Positions 1-7,546 of a stretch of DNA of 51,393 bases are shown here, piece by piece. Every line of letters starts with the position of its first letter. Position 1 is the stretch's first letter. The notes beneath the pieces were generated by a model that was not told the origin of the DNA, searched no databases, and saw only the letters and a program-made list of their open reading frames with translations. Location: assembly GCA_017441005.1 (NCBI GenBank), contig JAFSAM010000074.1, positions 1 to 51,393 of the forward strand, read 5' to 3'. A program made the translations under genes and the position numbers. The DNA comes from Clostridia bacterium. GTDB lineage: Bacteria > Bacillota > Clostridia > Oscillospirales > CAG-272.

Positions 1-122
1 ACAATCGGTACTACCATTCGGCAGGGGCCGCACCATGGTGCCCAAAAGTCCAGAAGGACTTTCTTATCGGAATTTAATACTTCATTTTGAAAATTGTTTT
101 TATTGATATTGATAGCAGACAT
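1..122 (-). CDS. trxA: Thioredoxin, N-terminal part (truncated by window edge)
   Basis: Reading the minus strand from the ATG at 122-120 gives 40 codons that stay open to the window edge. They contain the thioredoxin active site FWAPWCGPC followed by RMVVPI, the canonical WCGPC redox motif and its following helix. A strong Shine-Dalgarno (AAAGGAGG) lies 7-8 nt upstream of the ATG and fixes the start. Thioredoxin is a cytosolic disulfide reductase fed by thioredoxin reductase. The C-terminal two thirds lie outside the window. Identity is very likely; what cannot be judged is whether this is the main housekeeping copy. Confidence 0.9.
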   Translation of the reverse strand, partial: MSAININKNNFQNEVLNSDKKVLLDFWAPWCGPCRMVVPI

Positions 123-153
123 ATTTACGTCCTCCTTTTTTCTTTGTGGCTTC

Positions 154-195
154 ATTATATCACAGCTTTTGACATCGTTCTGTGATAACATCACA
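154..195 (-). promoter_or_regulatory. trxA promoter with overlapping inverted repeats
   Basis: The minus strand has an extended -10 (TGATATAAT; hexamer at 154-159) about 30 nt upstream of the trxA start and no good -35. An 8-bp inverted repeat, TATCACAG (158-165) and CTGTGATA (180-187), overlaps it. A second palindrome, TGTGAT-N3-ATCACA, lies at 181-195, and another TATCACA half-site at 223-229. A promoter with a weak -35 and nested palindromes suggests a regulator binding here; the regulator is unknown. Confidence 0.5.
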
Positions 196-430
196 TTTCT
201 GCTTTTACTTCAATGTAGCCAATATCACAAGTCAATATGCACTTTCGGGAATTTTGCGTATTTCTACACTTTGCAAAATTGCTACCGTGTTTTGCTTGCT
301 GTCTACGTACAGGTTGCGATGAAAAACATTTCTTCTTTGTCTACTGCGGAGCAAAATTTGTTTTGCGAAAAGCCTTGACTTTTGGAGTAGGTAGAGTTAC
401 CATACAGACGACAAAAAACGTCCCTCCCTA

Positions 431-459
431 TTGCATTTACAGCAGTTTTATGGTAGAAT
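431..459 (+). promoter_or_regulatory. Promoter of the 495-848 gene
   Basis: TTGCAT (431-436), 17-bp spacer, TAGAAT (454-459), about 35 nt upstream of the ATG at 495. Between 196 and 430 I see only scattered TATCACA half-sites and no supported gene. Confidence 0.55.
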
Positions 460-494
460 ACTTATAAGGATTCTTTGAGGGGAGGTTACAGCGC

Positions 495-848
495 ATGAAT
501 GATTTACCTGAAAACTATTTTGCCGATTATGATTCTTTCACAGATGATGCAATTGCCGAAATAACGAGAGAAGGTATTTCCCTAAAAAACGGCGTGTTCA
601 TTGATTTCTCTGTTTGTGCCGAAAACTTCAAAAAAGCCAATCCTAAAAGCAGCGGGAAATGCGTTGGAGAGCGTGAGATAAGCGATTGGAGTTTTACGTT
701 TTATGCCAACCCGAAACCCATCATGATCAAGTTTTCACCTCGTAATAAACTGATCGAATTTATTTCTCCAAATGATACACGAAGACGATTTCATTCATTA
801 CAATTCAAAATTAATGATTTCGGTTACACCACGTACGATCTGACATAA
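495..848 (+). CDS. Hypothetical protein, 117 aa
   Basis: Soluble 117-residue protein with no signal peptide or membrane segment. The ATG is preceded by GAGGGGAGG at about 9 nt, which supports this start; a plausible promoter lies at 431-459 and a strong terminator follows at 855. The N-terminus is acidic (many D/E) and the C-terminal half is rich in aromatics and basic residues. I recognise no family or motif. It is monocistronic between a thioredoxin gene on the other strand and a repeat-containing gap, so context gives no function. Confidence 0.75.
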   Translation: MNDLPENYFADYDSFTDDAIAEITREGISLKNGVFIDFSVCAENFKKANPKSSGKCVGEREISDWSFTFYANPKPIMIKFSPRNKLIEFISPNDTRRRFHSLQFKINDFGYTTYDLT

Positions 849-854
849 GCGAAG

Positions 855-894
855 CTCCCCCGAGATGAAATTCATCGTTTCGGGGGAGTATTTT
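855..894 (+). terminator. Rho-independent terminator after the 495-848 gene
   Basis: CTCCCCCGA (855-863) pairs with TCGGGGGAG (880-888), and the interior GATGAA/TTCATC extends the stem. The 3' side continues TATTTTG. Confidence 0.85.
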
Positions 895-1093
895 GTTGAC
901 CACAGTTTATCCCACATCTGCAACCGGAACATACGGACACAACGGAAATAAAAGCACCAAAGAGGATGTGATTTTGAGCAGAAAGGGTTAGAAACAGCCG
1001 AAAATGTCTATAAAGTAGGGTTTTCCTATCATTTGGGAGCGTGCCGTAGAAGTCTGCGCAACGTTTTAACTTGTGCAAATTTGTTTATCCCGC
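895..1093. other. Gap without a supported gene
   Basis: No frame has a start with a ribosome binding site. A minus-strand open frame at 872-1078 begins without a Shine-Dalgarno and runs into the terminator stem. A plus-strand frame around 960-1080 stays open for about 40 codons without a start and could be a decayed gene end, but I cannot identify it. Confidence 0.4.
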
Positions 1094-1215
1094 GCTCTCC
1101 CTCAGTCTTTTGCTTCGCAAAATCCAGTTTCCTTCCTGAGGGAGCCTTGTAGTAGAGGTTCGACGAAACGCACAAAGTAAGTTTTTGGGGATCCCGTAGT
1201 AGGGAGCCTTTGACA
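1094..1215. repeat. Palindromic repetitive element (REP-like)
   Basis: CTCCCTCAG (1097-1105) and CTGAGGGAG (1136-1144) form an inverted repeat enclosing a second hairpin, TTTTGC-TTC-GCAAAA (1108-1122). A further GGGAGCCTTTGAC copy of the arm ends the block near 1202-1214. GAGGGAGCC palindromes of this kind recur as dispersed intergenic elements in many Clostridia. This is the only copy I noticed in the window, so repetitiveness is inferred. Confidence 0.5.
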
Positions 1216-1305
1216 CAATCGTTATGCTCTATCTCTTCACTTGCTTTCTGCTTATCGTCATATCCTTTACTAAACCACGCGATTACTTGGTTTTAGGAAT
1301 ACAAT

Positions 1306-1339
1306 AAAACCTCGTAAGGGTTTGCCTACGAGGTTTTTT
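1306..1339 (-). terminator. Terminator downstream of serS
   Basis: AAAACCTCGTA (1306-1316) pairs with TACGAGGTTTT (1327-1337). The stem is flanked by T-rich sequence on both strands, so it could act bidirectionally; it lies 8 nt after the serS stop. Confidence 0.85.
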
Positions 1340-1346
1340 ACTGATA

Positions 1347-2627
1347 TTACTTAATAAGCTCTTTGCCGCCCATATACATACGGAGGGGTTCGGGGATACG
1401 GATGCTTCCGTCTGCCTGGAGGTTGTTTTCGAGGAATGCGATGAGCATTCTGGGGGGAGCAACAACGGTGTTGTTGAGTGTGTGGGGGAAGTAGTTGTCC
1501 TTTTCTTTTCTTCTGATACGGATGCCGAGACGTCTTGCCTGAGCATCACCGAGGTTGGAGCAGCTACCTACCTCAAAATACTTCTGCTGACGGGGAGACC
1601 AAGCCTCGACGTCGATGCTCTTGACCTTAAGATCAGCCAGGTCGCCGGAACAGCACTCAAGCGTTCTTACGGGAATATCAAGGCTTCTGAAAAATTCAAC
1701 GGTATAAGAATACATCTTGTGGAACCAGTCCATGCTCTCCTCGGGCTTACAGATTACTACCATTTCCTGTTTTTCAAACTGGTGGATTCTGTATACGCCT
1801 CTCTCCTCGATGCCGTGAGCACCAACCTCTTTTCTGAAGCAGGGAGAATAGCTTGTCATGGTCTTCGGCAATTCAGCCTCGTCTGTGATCGTATTGATAA
1901 ACTTACCTACCATCGAGTGCTCGCTCGTACCGATGAGATAGAGATCCTCGCCCTCGATCTTGTACATCATATTTTCCATTTCGGAGAAGCTCATAACGCC
2001 GGTAACAACGTCGCTTCTGATCATAAAGGGAGGAATATAGTAGGTAAAGCCCTTGTCGATCATAAAATCGCGCGCATAGGAAATGATCGCAGAATGAAGT
2101 CTTGCAATATCACCGCAGAGGTAGTAGAAGCCGTTACCGCTCGTTCTTCTTGCGCTGTCGAGGTCGATTCCGTTAAGTCTTTCCATAATATCAACGTGAT
2201 AGGGGATCTCAAACTCAGGAACGACGGGCTCACCGAAGCGCTCAACCTCAACGTTTTCGCTGTCATCCTTGCCTATCGGTACGGAATCGTCGATGATGTT
2301 GGGGATGACCATCATTCTGTTTTTAACCTCATTTTCGAGCTGCTCGATCTTTTCTTCGAGCGCTGCAAGCTCGCCTGCAGCATCGCTTACCTGCTTTTTA
2401 GCAGCCTCAGCCTCGTCACGCTTGCCCTGAGCCATCAGCTTACCGATCTCCTTGCTTACGGTGTTTCTCATAGCACGGATGGAGTCTCTCTTCGCCTTTG
2501 CCTCTCTGTTCTGAATGTCGAGATTGATGACCTCATCGACGAGGACGATTTTATCATCCTGGAACTTCTTTTTGATATTTTCTTTTACCAAATCAGGGTT
2601 TTCACGTAAAAATTTGATGTCTAACAT
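1347..2627 (-). CDS. serS: Seryl-tRNA synthetase
   Basis: Full-length 426-aa class II aminoacyl-tRNA synthetase that charges tRNA-Ser with serine. Residues 1 to about 105 are the N-terminal two-helix coiled-coil arm (starting MLDIKFLRENPDLVKENI) that binds the long variable arm of tRNA-Ser. The catalytic core carries motif 2 (FRKEVGAHGIEERGVYRIHQ) and the C-terminal motif 3 region (HTLNNTVVAPPRMLIAFLEN), followed by the PEPLRMYMGG tail. TLNNTVVAPPR differs from the TLNGSGLAVGR seen in many bacteria but keeps the motif 3 Arg. An AGGAGAA Shine-Dalgarno precedes the ATG. A serine-type T-box leader lies directly upstream, so expression should respond to uncharged tRNA-Ser. Confidence 0.97.
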   Translation of the reverse strand: MLDIKFLRENPDLVKENIKKKFQDDKIVLVDEVINLDIQNREAKAKRDSIRAMRNTVSKEIGKLMAQGKRDEAEAAKKQVSDAAGELAALEEKIEQLENEVKNRMMVIPNIIDDSVPIGKDDSENVEVERFGEPVVPEFEIPYHVDIMERLNGIDLDSARRTSGNGFYYLCGDIARLHSAIISYARDFMIDKGFTYYIPPFMIRSDVVTGVMSFSEMENMMYKIEGEDLYLIGTSEHSMVGKFINTITDEAELPKTMTSYSPCFRKEVGAHGIEERGVYRIHQFEKQEMVVICKPEESMDWFHKMYSYTVEFFRSLDIPVRTLECCSGDLADLKVKSIDVEAWSPRQQKYFEVGSCSNLGDAQARRLGIRIRRKEKDNYFPHTLNNTVVAPPRMLIAFLENNLQADGSIRIPEPLRMYMGGKELIK

Positions 2628-2644
2628 GTTGTATTCTCCTATAA

Positions 2645-2975
2645 ATATATAAATTATTTTTCAAACAAAAAAGCCTTTCCGTATCCCGCAAAAAAACAGG
2701 CATAAAGGGCAATCTATTGCCCCCAAAAAAGCCTTACGGGACGGAAAAGCTCCGCGGTACCACCCATATTGCGCGTAAAAAAACGCACCACTCATCAGAG
2801 GTGATCATTGTTTTGCAAAAGCACCTCATTTGCGCTGTAAAGGGCGCCCCCTCTCCGATTCATCATCGGAGCAAAGCTCTGAAAACGGAAAACAACCGAA
2901 AGATCCGACCGACTTTCACCAACCATCGGCTCTCTGTACGGCATACGGCTGTATTTTTTTCATCAAACGCTTAAT
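2645..2975 (-). promoter_or_regulatory. T-box leader (serS)
   Basis: On the minus strand upstream of serS, the highly conserved T-box sequence GGGTGGTACCGCGG is at 2765-2752. The stem I conserved block AGAGAG...GGTTGGTGAAA is near 2934-2910, and hairpin-rich stem I to III sequence lies between them. This is a tRNA-sensing riboswitch: uncharged tRNA-Ser pairs its 3' end with the T-box bulge to form the antiterminator. I did not resolve the specifier loop; a serine codon such as AGC or TCC is expected. The promoter just downstream of the mgsA-like gene is unclear. Confidence 0.93.
2663..2750 (-). terminator. T-box-controlled terminator
   Basis: The minus strand GCTTTTCCGTCCCG (2750-2737) pairs with CGGGATACGGAAAGGC (2688-2673), about 14 bp with a 2-nt bulge, followed by TTTTTTG. 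The 5' arm abuts the T-box sequence, so terminator and antiterminator are mutually exclusive. Confidence 0.85.
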
Positions 2976-2991
2976 TTCTATAGCAAAAAAA

Positions 2992-3396
2992 TTATTTCTT
3001 TGCGTACTTGGGGTTAACGATCTGACGCCAGTCGAGGTCGCCTCTGTCGAGTGCTCGCACAAGCACCTCTGCTGTCGCGATATTGGTTGCCAAAGGAACG
3101 TTATGAATATCGCATAGTCTTACAAGGTTATTATCGTTTTCAAAATTATAATCAGAATCTCTGAAAAACAGCAGAAGATCGATCTCGTCGTAAGAAATAC
3201 GGGAAGCTACCTGCTCGGCGCCGCCCTGCTGACCCGAAAGTAAACACTCGATGTCAAGGCCTGTTGCCTCGGAAATGTACTTACCCGTCGTACCCGTAGC
3301 AAAAAGCTCGTGCTTGCTGAGTATGCCGCAGTAGGCAATACAAAACTGAGCCATCAATTCCTTCTTCTTTTCTCCTGCTATGATCGCAATTTGCAT
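2992..3396 (-). CDS. mgsA: Methylglyoxal synthase family protein lacking catalytic residues
   Basis: 134-aa MGS-like protein. The ATG at 3396 is chosen because AAGGAGG sits 6 nt upstream; a longer frame begins at 3417 without support. The fold signature is clear: IAIIAG, LFATGTTGKYISEATGLD (phosphate-binding TGTTG), LSGQQGG, LLLFFRD and VPLATNIATAEVL. Compared with E. coli MgsA, the catalytic Asp71 (GGD) is Ala60 here (GGA), and the PHDPD segment with His98/Asp101 reads NFEND, without the His. True MgsA converts dihydroxyacetone phosphate to methylglyoxal; this copy may instead be a binding or regulatory MGS-fold protein. It lies 42 nt downstream of minD in the same operon, an order also known from other clostridia. 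Confidence 0.85.
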   Translation of the reverse strand: MQIAIIAGEKKKELMAQFCIAYCGILSKHELFATGTTGKYISEATGLDIECLLSGQQGGAEQVASRISYDEIDLLLFFRDSDYNFENDNNLVRLCDIHNVPLATNIATAEVLVRALDRGDLDWRQIVNPKYAKK

Positions 3397-3438
3397 TTTT
3401 TCCTCCTTATGTTGCAAATAAAGGTTTATACACGTATT

Positions 3439-4224
3439 CTAATTATTCAAAAGTTTTCTTCTGTTTATACCCTTAAAGCCGGTAAACAGGGGAACGTTCC
3501 TGCCCTCAACTCTTTTTGTAACATTCAAAAAGGCCTTGGCAATATTTCTGTTCGGCACCGAATTAACGAGCTGACCGCCGTCCTGAAGCAGGGGAAGCAC
3601 CGGCTCAAACGGAATGATTCCCGCAAGTCTCAGAGAGGTCTTATCAATTATATCCACAACAGACGGCTTTTTATCACCGTTTTTGCCCGACATATCAAAC
3701 ATATTTATGATCAGCTTTCTGTCCTCGACGCCAAGCTCCATCAGCTCTCTTCCCGTGCATTCAGCCGCCCTGATCGAGGGGAAACTGTGGTTAGCAACAA
3801 CAAAAGCAGAATCGGACACCGACGACGCGGCGACAAACTCCTCCCCCGAGTTGCCCGGAGTATCGAGAACGATAAAATCAAGCGACAGTTCTTTCTTGGC
3901 ACGGTCGATCATCTCGGAAAATTTCTCCTGATCGATGCCGTCCCTGAAATTAAAAGGAGCGGGCAAGAAAAGCAGATCAGTCTCTCGTTTATCGGTCAGT
4001 ACAGCCTTCTCAAGTGCGATCTTTCCCGACATAACGTCCATAGAATCGTGGACTATGTCGTTTTCGACACCCAAGAGAATGTCGAGGCTTCTCATACGGA
4101 AATCGCAGTCGATAAGCAAGGTTTTTTTACCCTTTTCAGCCAATACGAAAGCGAGGTTTGCGGCAACGGTGGATTTTCCCACGCCGCCCTTGAAGGACGT
4201 CACCGTGATTACTCTGCACGCCAC
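3439..4224 (-). CDS. minD: MinD/ParA-family ATPase (septum-site determination)
   Basis: Deviant Walker-A P-loop ATPase of about 261 aa. It has FKGGVGKST near the N-terminus, switch I-like LLIDCDFRMRSLDILLG, and Walker B FIVLDTPG. The C-terminal GFKGINRRKLL could form the short amphipathic membrane-targeting helix typical of MinD. An upstream GTG at 4233 overlaps its own Shine-Dalgarno, whereas the GTG at 4224 lies 8 nt after GGAGG, so 4224 is preferred. MinD normally recruits MinC to block polar FtsZ rings. Neither minC nor minE is in the window; the downstream partner is the mgsA-like gene. A FlhG-like or other MinD paralogue cannot be excluded. Confidence 0.85.
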   Translation of the reverse strand: MACRVITVTSFKGGVGKSTVAANLAFVLAEKGKKTLLIDCDFRMRSLDILLGVENDIVHDSMDVMSGKIALEKAVLTDKRETDLLFLPAPFNFRDGIDQEKFSEMIDRAKKELSLDFIVLDTPGNSGEEFVAASSVSDSAFVVANHSFPSIRAAECTGRELMELGVEDRKLIINMFDMSGKNGDKKPSVVDIIDKTSLRLAGIIPFEPVLPLLQDGGQLVNSVPNRNIAKAFLNVTKRVEGRNVPLFTGFKGINRRKLLNN

Positions 4225-4272
4225 ATCTTTCACCTCCGCGTTTTTTTCGGCTAAAAAATACTATACTACGTG

Positions 4273-4302
4273 ATTATACCACATAAAACCTTTTTTTGTC
4301 AA
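4273..4302 (-). promoter_or_regulatory. Promoter of minD-mgsA
   Basis: Minus strand TTGACA (4302-4297), 18-bp spacer, TATAAT (4278-4273): a full consensus sigma-A promoter about 50 nt upstream of the minD start. Confidence 0.8.
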
Positions 4303-4335
4303 TATCAAAAGGCATTTGACTTAATATTTTTAAAC

Positions 4336-4366
4336 AAAAAAGACAGTTTTCCAACACTGTCTTTTT
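4336..4366 (-). terminator. Terminator of proB-proA-nth
   Basis: AAAGACAGT and ACTGTCTTT form a hairpin with an 8-nt loop, followed on the minus strand by a run of T. It lies just after the nth stop codon and before the minD promoter. Confidence 0.85.
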
Positions 4367-4373
4367 ATAGTCT

Positions 4374-5021
4374 CTATTTAATCCTTGACTTGCAAAGATC
4401 AGCCAAAAAGCACCCGTCGCATTTTGGCGAACGTGCGGAGCAGACCTCTCTGCCGAACTGAACTATTCTGTGGCAAAAGTCCGACTGCTCTTTTTCGGGC
4501 AAATATTTTTTCAATGCCATTTCGACCTTGACGGGCGATTTTTCTCCCTCGGGGGTGAAGCCCAGCCTACCGGAGATACGAATACAATGTGTATCGGCAA
4601 CTACGGCCGGCTTACCGTAGATATCCCCGATAATAAGATTTGCGATCTTTCTTCCGACACCCGGAAGTTCAAGAAGCTCGTCCATAGTATCGGGCACTCT
4701 TCCGTCAAACCGCTCGATCAGCATTTGACAGCTCGCTTTTATCTCCTTAGCCTTCATTCGGTAAAGGCCGCATGGTTTGACTATCTCTTCAAGCTCAGGC
4801 AACTCACATTCTGCCATATCTTCGAGTGTCGGATACTTTTCAAAAAGCGGAACAGCGACAAGATTAACACGCTTATCCGTGCATTGCGCCGACAGTCTCG
4901 CCAAAACAAGAAGCTTCCAGGGTTCGCCCTGATATTCAAGAGCACACTCGGACGAATAGTACTCCTTCAGTCTTTCAGCAACCTCCGACGCCTTGTTTTT
5001 CAATATTTTTTCATTTATCAT
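4374..5021 (-). CDS. nth: Endonuclease III (DNA glycosylase/AP lyase)
   Basis: 215-aa base-excision-repair enzyme that removes oxidised pyrimidines and cleaves at abasic sites. The helix-hairpin-helix LPGVGRKIANLIIG contains the catalytic Lys, followed by the catalytic Asp in VVADTHC. The C-terminal [4Fe-4S] motif C-x6-C-x2-C-x5-C is complete (CSARSPKC, CDGC, CFLADLC). Its ATG overlaps the proA stop (ATGA at 5021-5018), implying translational coupling to proA. Length and motifs are normal for Nth. Confidence 0.96.
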   Translation of the reverse strand: MINEKILKNKASEVAERLKEYYSSECALEYQGEPWKLLVLARLSAQCTDKRVNLVAVPLFEKYPTLEDMAECELPELEEIVKPCGLYRMKAKEIKASCQMLIERFDGRVPDTMDELLELPGVGRKIANLIIGDIYGKPAVVADTHCIRISGRLGFTPEGEKSPVKVEMALKKYLPEKEQSDFCHRIVQFGREVCSARSPKCDGCFLADLCKSRIK

Positions 5022-6280
5022 CTGATCTGACCGTCACCCGATATCAGATACTTGACTGTAGTCAGCGCCTCAAGCCCCATAGGCCCTCTCGCGTGGAGCT
5101 TTTGGGTGGAAATGCCGATCTCGGCACCGAAACCGAATTCATTTCCGTCGGTAAATCTTGTAGATGCATTTACGTAAACCGCCGCCGCGTCGACCGATCT
5201 TTGGAAATAGTCCGCATTTTTGATATCATTTGTGATAATTGCCTCGCTGTGCTTTGTGTTGTATTTGTTTATGTGCAATACTGCCTCTTCTACACTGCCT
5301 ACGACCTTAACAGCGATAATGTAATCATCGTATTCAGTCTCGTAGTCCTCCTCGGTGGCAGCCTTAGCATCGGAGAGGATAGCTCTCGTCTTATCGCATC
5401 CCCTTATTTCGAGGTTAAACTGCTTTGACTCTTCGGCAAAACGCGGCAAGAACTCTGCCGCGACAGTCTCATGCACAAGGAGTGTTTCGATGGCGTTGCA
5501 GACCGACGGTCTTTGATTCTTCGCATTGGAAGCAACCCTGACAGCCATATCGAGATCGGCAGATGCGTCGACATACAAATGGCAGTTGCCTGCCCCCGTC
5601 TCAATAACGGGCATCTCCGCATTTTCGACGACGTTCTTTATAAGCCCCTTTCCGCCTCTGGGGATAAGCACGTCAATATACTGACGCATACTCATAAGCA
5701 CGGACGCGCCCTCTCTGCTTGTGTTGTCAACAAGGGCAACGGCATTGGGATCGATTCCGCATTCCTCAAGTGCACTCTTCATTATGGAAACAAAAACTCT
5801 GTTTGTATTGATGGCTTCCTTGCCTCCGCGCAGTACAACGGCATTACCCGTCTTTATGCAAAGTGCGGCGGCATCGACCGTGACGTTCGGACGAGCCTCG
5901 AATATTATCGCAACAACACCTAAAGGCACCTTAACGCACTTGATCTCGATTCCGTTCGGGCGGGTCCATACCTCACCGCAGCCCAGAACATCCTTCAAGC
6001 CGACAAGCTCAAGCAGAGCATCGCTGATGCCCTTGATCCTGTTTTCATTAAGTGTAAGACGGTCGACCATCGTGGGAATAACGCCGTTTTTCTCGGCATT
6101 CTTAACGTCCTCTGCATTGGCTGACAGTATTGCATCCTTTTGTTCAAGCAATCTTTCCGCAATACGTGTAAGAACACCGTTTCTCTGCGGCAATGTACTG
6201 TCGGCAATAGACCTTTCAGCAGACTTGACAGACCTGCAAAGCCCCTCTATATAGTCGTAGATCTCTTTGTTGAATTCCAT
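5018..6280 (-). CDS. proA: Gamma-glutamyl phosphate reductase
   Basis: 420-aa NADPH-dependent reductase of the aldehyde dehydrogenase superfamily; it makes glutamate-5-semialdehyde, the second step of proline synthesis. The active-site Cys is in NQRPSVCNAIETLLVH and the cofactor-binding region in FEARPNVTVDAAALC. The ATG at 6280 (MEFNKEIYDYIEG) follows GAGG and gives the usual family length; an extra 19 codons upstream are unsupported. It lies 16 nt after proB and overlaps nth by 4 nt. Confidence 0.96.
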   Translation of the reverse strand: MEFNKEIYDYIEGLCRSVKSAERSIADSTLPQRNGVLTRIAERLLEQKDAILSANAEDVKNAEKNGVIPTMVDRLTLNENRIKGISDALLELVGLKDVLGCGEVWTRPNGIEIKCVKVPLGVVAIIFEARPNVTVDAAALCIKTGNAVVLRGGKEAINTNRVFVSIMKSALEECGIDPNAVALVDNTSREGASVLMSMRQYIDVLIPRGGKGLIKNVVENAEMPVIETGAGNCHLYVDASADLDMAVRVASNAKNQRPSVCNAIETLLVHETVAAEFLPRFAEESKQFNLEIRGCDKTRAILSDAKAATEEDYETEYDDYIIAVKVVGSVEEAVLHINKYNTKHSEAIITNDIKNADYFQRSVDAAAVYVNASTRFTDGNEFGFGAEIGISTQKLHARGPMGLEALTTVKYLISGDGQIR

Positions 6281-6296
6281 AAACGTATAACCTCTT

Positions 6297-7091
6297 TTAT
6301 TTTTCAAAGGGCTCAAAGTATGAGCCGTGCTGAACACCGTCGTTGAGCATATCGTAGAGGATCGAGAAATCCTCGCCGCTGACGATCATCATGGGAACAC
6401 CGTTTCCGCAGGCGATCTCCGCCGCATGGAGCTTGGAGGTCATGCCGCCCGTACCTCTTGCCGAACCTGCACCGTCGGCACAAGCATACAACGATTCATC
6501 GACACGGGGGATCCTTTTAAGCATTTTTGCATTGGGGTTGGTTCTCGGATCACTGTCGTAAAATCCGTCGGTATCACTCATATTTATGAGAAGATCTGCC
6601 TTCGCAAGAACGGAAACGTAAGCCGAAAGCGTATCGTTGTCACCGAATTTGATCTCGTCGAATGCAACGGTATCGTTTTCGTTTACTATCGGGATACATC
6701 CCATCTTCATAAGGGTAGCAAAGGTATTCTCCGCATTTGTTCTGGGAACTTCGTTGTTTACAATGTCACGGGTGAGCAAGATCTGCGCCACGGTATGACC
6801 GTAGTCGCCGAAAAATCTTTCGTAGATCATCATCAAAACGCCCTGGCCAACAGCCGCCAAAGCCTGCTTTTCCTCGACAGAAGAGGGTCGGCGCTCGAGA
6901 TTAAGCTTGCCGATACCTGCGCTTACCGCACCCGACGAAACAAGAATAACCTCTCTGCCGGTATTTTTAAGGTCGCTGAGGACCCTGCACATTTTCTCGA
7001 TACGCTGTAAATTCAGCTTGCCGTTTTCGTATGTCAGGGTAGACGAGCCCACCTTCACAACGATTCTTTTAGCATTTTTTACTTTTTCCAT
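6297..7091 (-). CDS. proB: Glutamate 5-kinase (short form without PUA domain)
   Basis: 264-aa amino-acid kinase that phosphorylates glutamate in the first step of proline synthesis. It shows VVKVGSSTLT (ATP/phosphate loop), ILVSSGAVSAG, VNENDTVAFDEIKFGDND and the RGTGGMTSKLHAA substrate motif. It ends after the kinase domain, so the C-terminal PUA domain of the long form is absent, a common short form. The start is uncertain: the ATG at 7091 has a weak ribosome site, and a TTG at 7103 would add four residues. First gene of proB-proA-nth. Confidence 0.95.
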   Translation of the reverse strand: MEKVKNAKRIVVKVGSSTLTYENGKLNLQRIEKMCRVLSDLKNTGREVILVSSGAVSAGIGKLNLERRPSSVEEKQALAAVGQGVLMMIYERFFGDYGHTVAQILLTRDIVNNEVPRTNAENTFATLMKMGCIPIVNENDTVAFDEIKFGDNDTLSAYVSVLAKADLLINMSDTDGFYDSDPRTNPNAKMLKRIPRVDESLYACADGAGSARGTGGMTSKLHAAEIACGNGVPMMIVSGEDFSILYDMLNDGVQHGSYFEPFEK

Positions 7092-7141
7092 GGTCTTTAT
7101 CAATCTTTCTGTGTAAATTTTAAAAAAACTCTTTTATTCTG

Positions 7142-7169
7142 TTGAAAAATATATTATAATAACTATAAT
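7142..7169 (+). promoter_or_regulatory. Promoter of the zapA-mre operon
   Basis: TTGAAA (7142-7147), 16-bp spacer, TATAAT (7164-7169). A second candidate closer to the gene is the extended -10 TGATATAAT (hexamer 7242-7247). Confidence 0.55.
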
Positions 7170-7190
7170 ACCATATGAGGCGTAAAGCAA
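7162..7190 (-). promoter_or_regulatory. Promoter of proB-proA-nth
   Basis: Minus strand TTGCTT (7190-7185), 17-bp spacer, TATAGT (7167-7162). Its -10 overlaps the -10 of the plus-strand promoter at 7164-7169. Confidence 0.5.
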
Positions 7191-7276
7191 CGCCACACCG
7201 CTATTATATTATAATCCGCTTCATTTTTCAAGTGGATTTGATATAATTTACAAATAACGTCAGGAGAAATAAGAAA

Positions 7277-7546
7277 ATGAAACAAAAAATAACACTTGTT
7301 GTATCGGGCATAATGATAAACATTGTAACAGAAAATGATCCGGATTACGTGAGAGGACTCGGCAGACTGCTTGAAAACAGAATAAGCGACCTCGTAATCT
7401 CCTCGTCCAACCGCCAGAAAAACGAGGCATTATTGCTCTGTGCCCTTGATTATCTCGACGAAAGAAACAAGCTCAAGGAAGAAAATGAGAAGCTCAAAAA
7501 AGAAATAGAAAGCTTAAAGAACAGAAATATAGGAGACACAATATGA
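7277..7546 (+). CDS. zapA: Cell division protein ZapA
   Basis: 89-aa protein that bundles FtsZ filaments at the Z-ring. The N-terminal globular half (ITLVVSGIMINIVTENDPDYV) matches the ZapA domain, and the C-terminal half is a heptad-like coiled coil (LKEENEKLKKEIESLKNR). AGGAGA precedes the ATG. It is the first gene of a plus-strand cell-envelope operon and overlaps the next gene by an ATGA junction. Confidence 0.9.
   Translation: MKQKITLVVSGIMINIVTENDPDYVRGLGRLLENRISDLVISSSNRQKNEALLLCALDYLDERNKLKEENEKLKKEIESLKNRNIGDTI

Noticed and set aside
94..467. Two overlapping plus-strand frames of 94 and 76 codons
   Set aside because: Cys/Phe-rich translations without ribosome sites. They cross the trxA promoter, and the later one runs into the promoter of the 495 gene.
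872..1078. 68-codon minus-strand frame
   Set aside because: No Shine-Dalgarno and it ends within the terminator stem of the 495-848 gene.
1482..2609. 375-codon open frame on the plus strand
   Set aside because: Antisense shadow of serS. No ribosome binding site and no domain; codon bias of serS keeps the opposite frame open.
2717..3117. Plus-strand frames of 85 and 95 codons between serS and the mgsA-like gene
   Set aside because: They are antisense to the T-box leader, whose conserved sequence explains this interval better.
3310..4254. 314-codon plus-strand open frame
   Set aside because: Antisense across minD and the mgsA-like gene; no ribosome site.
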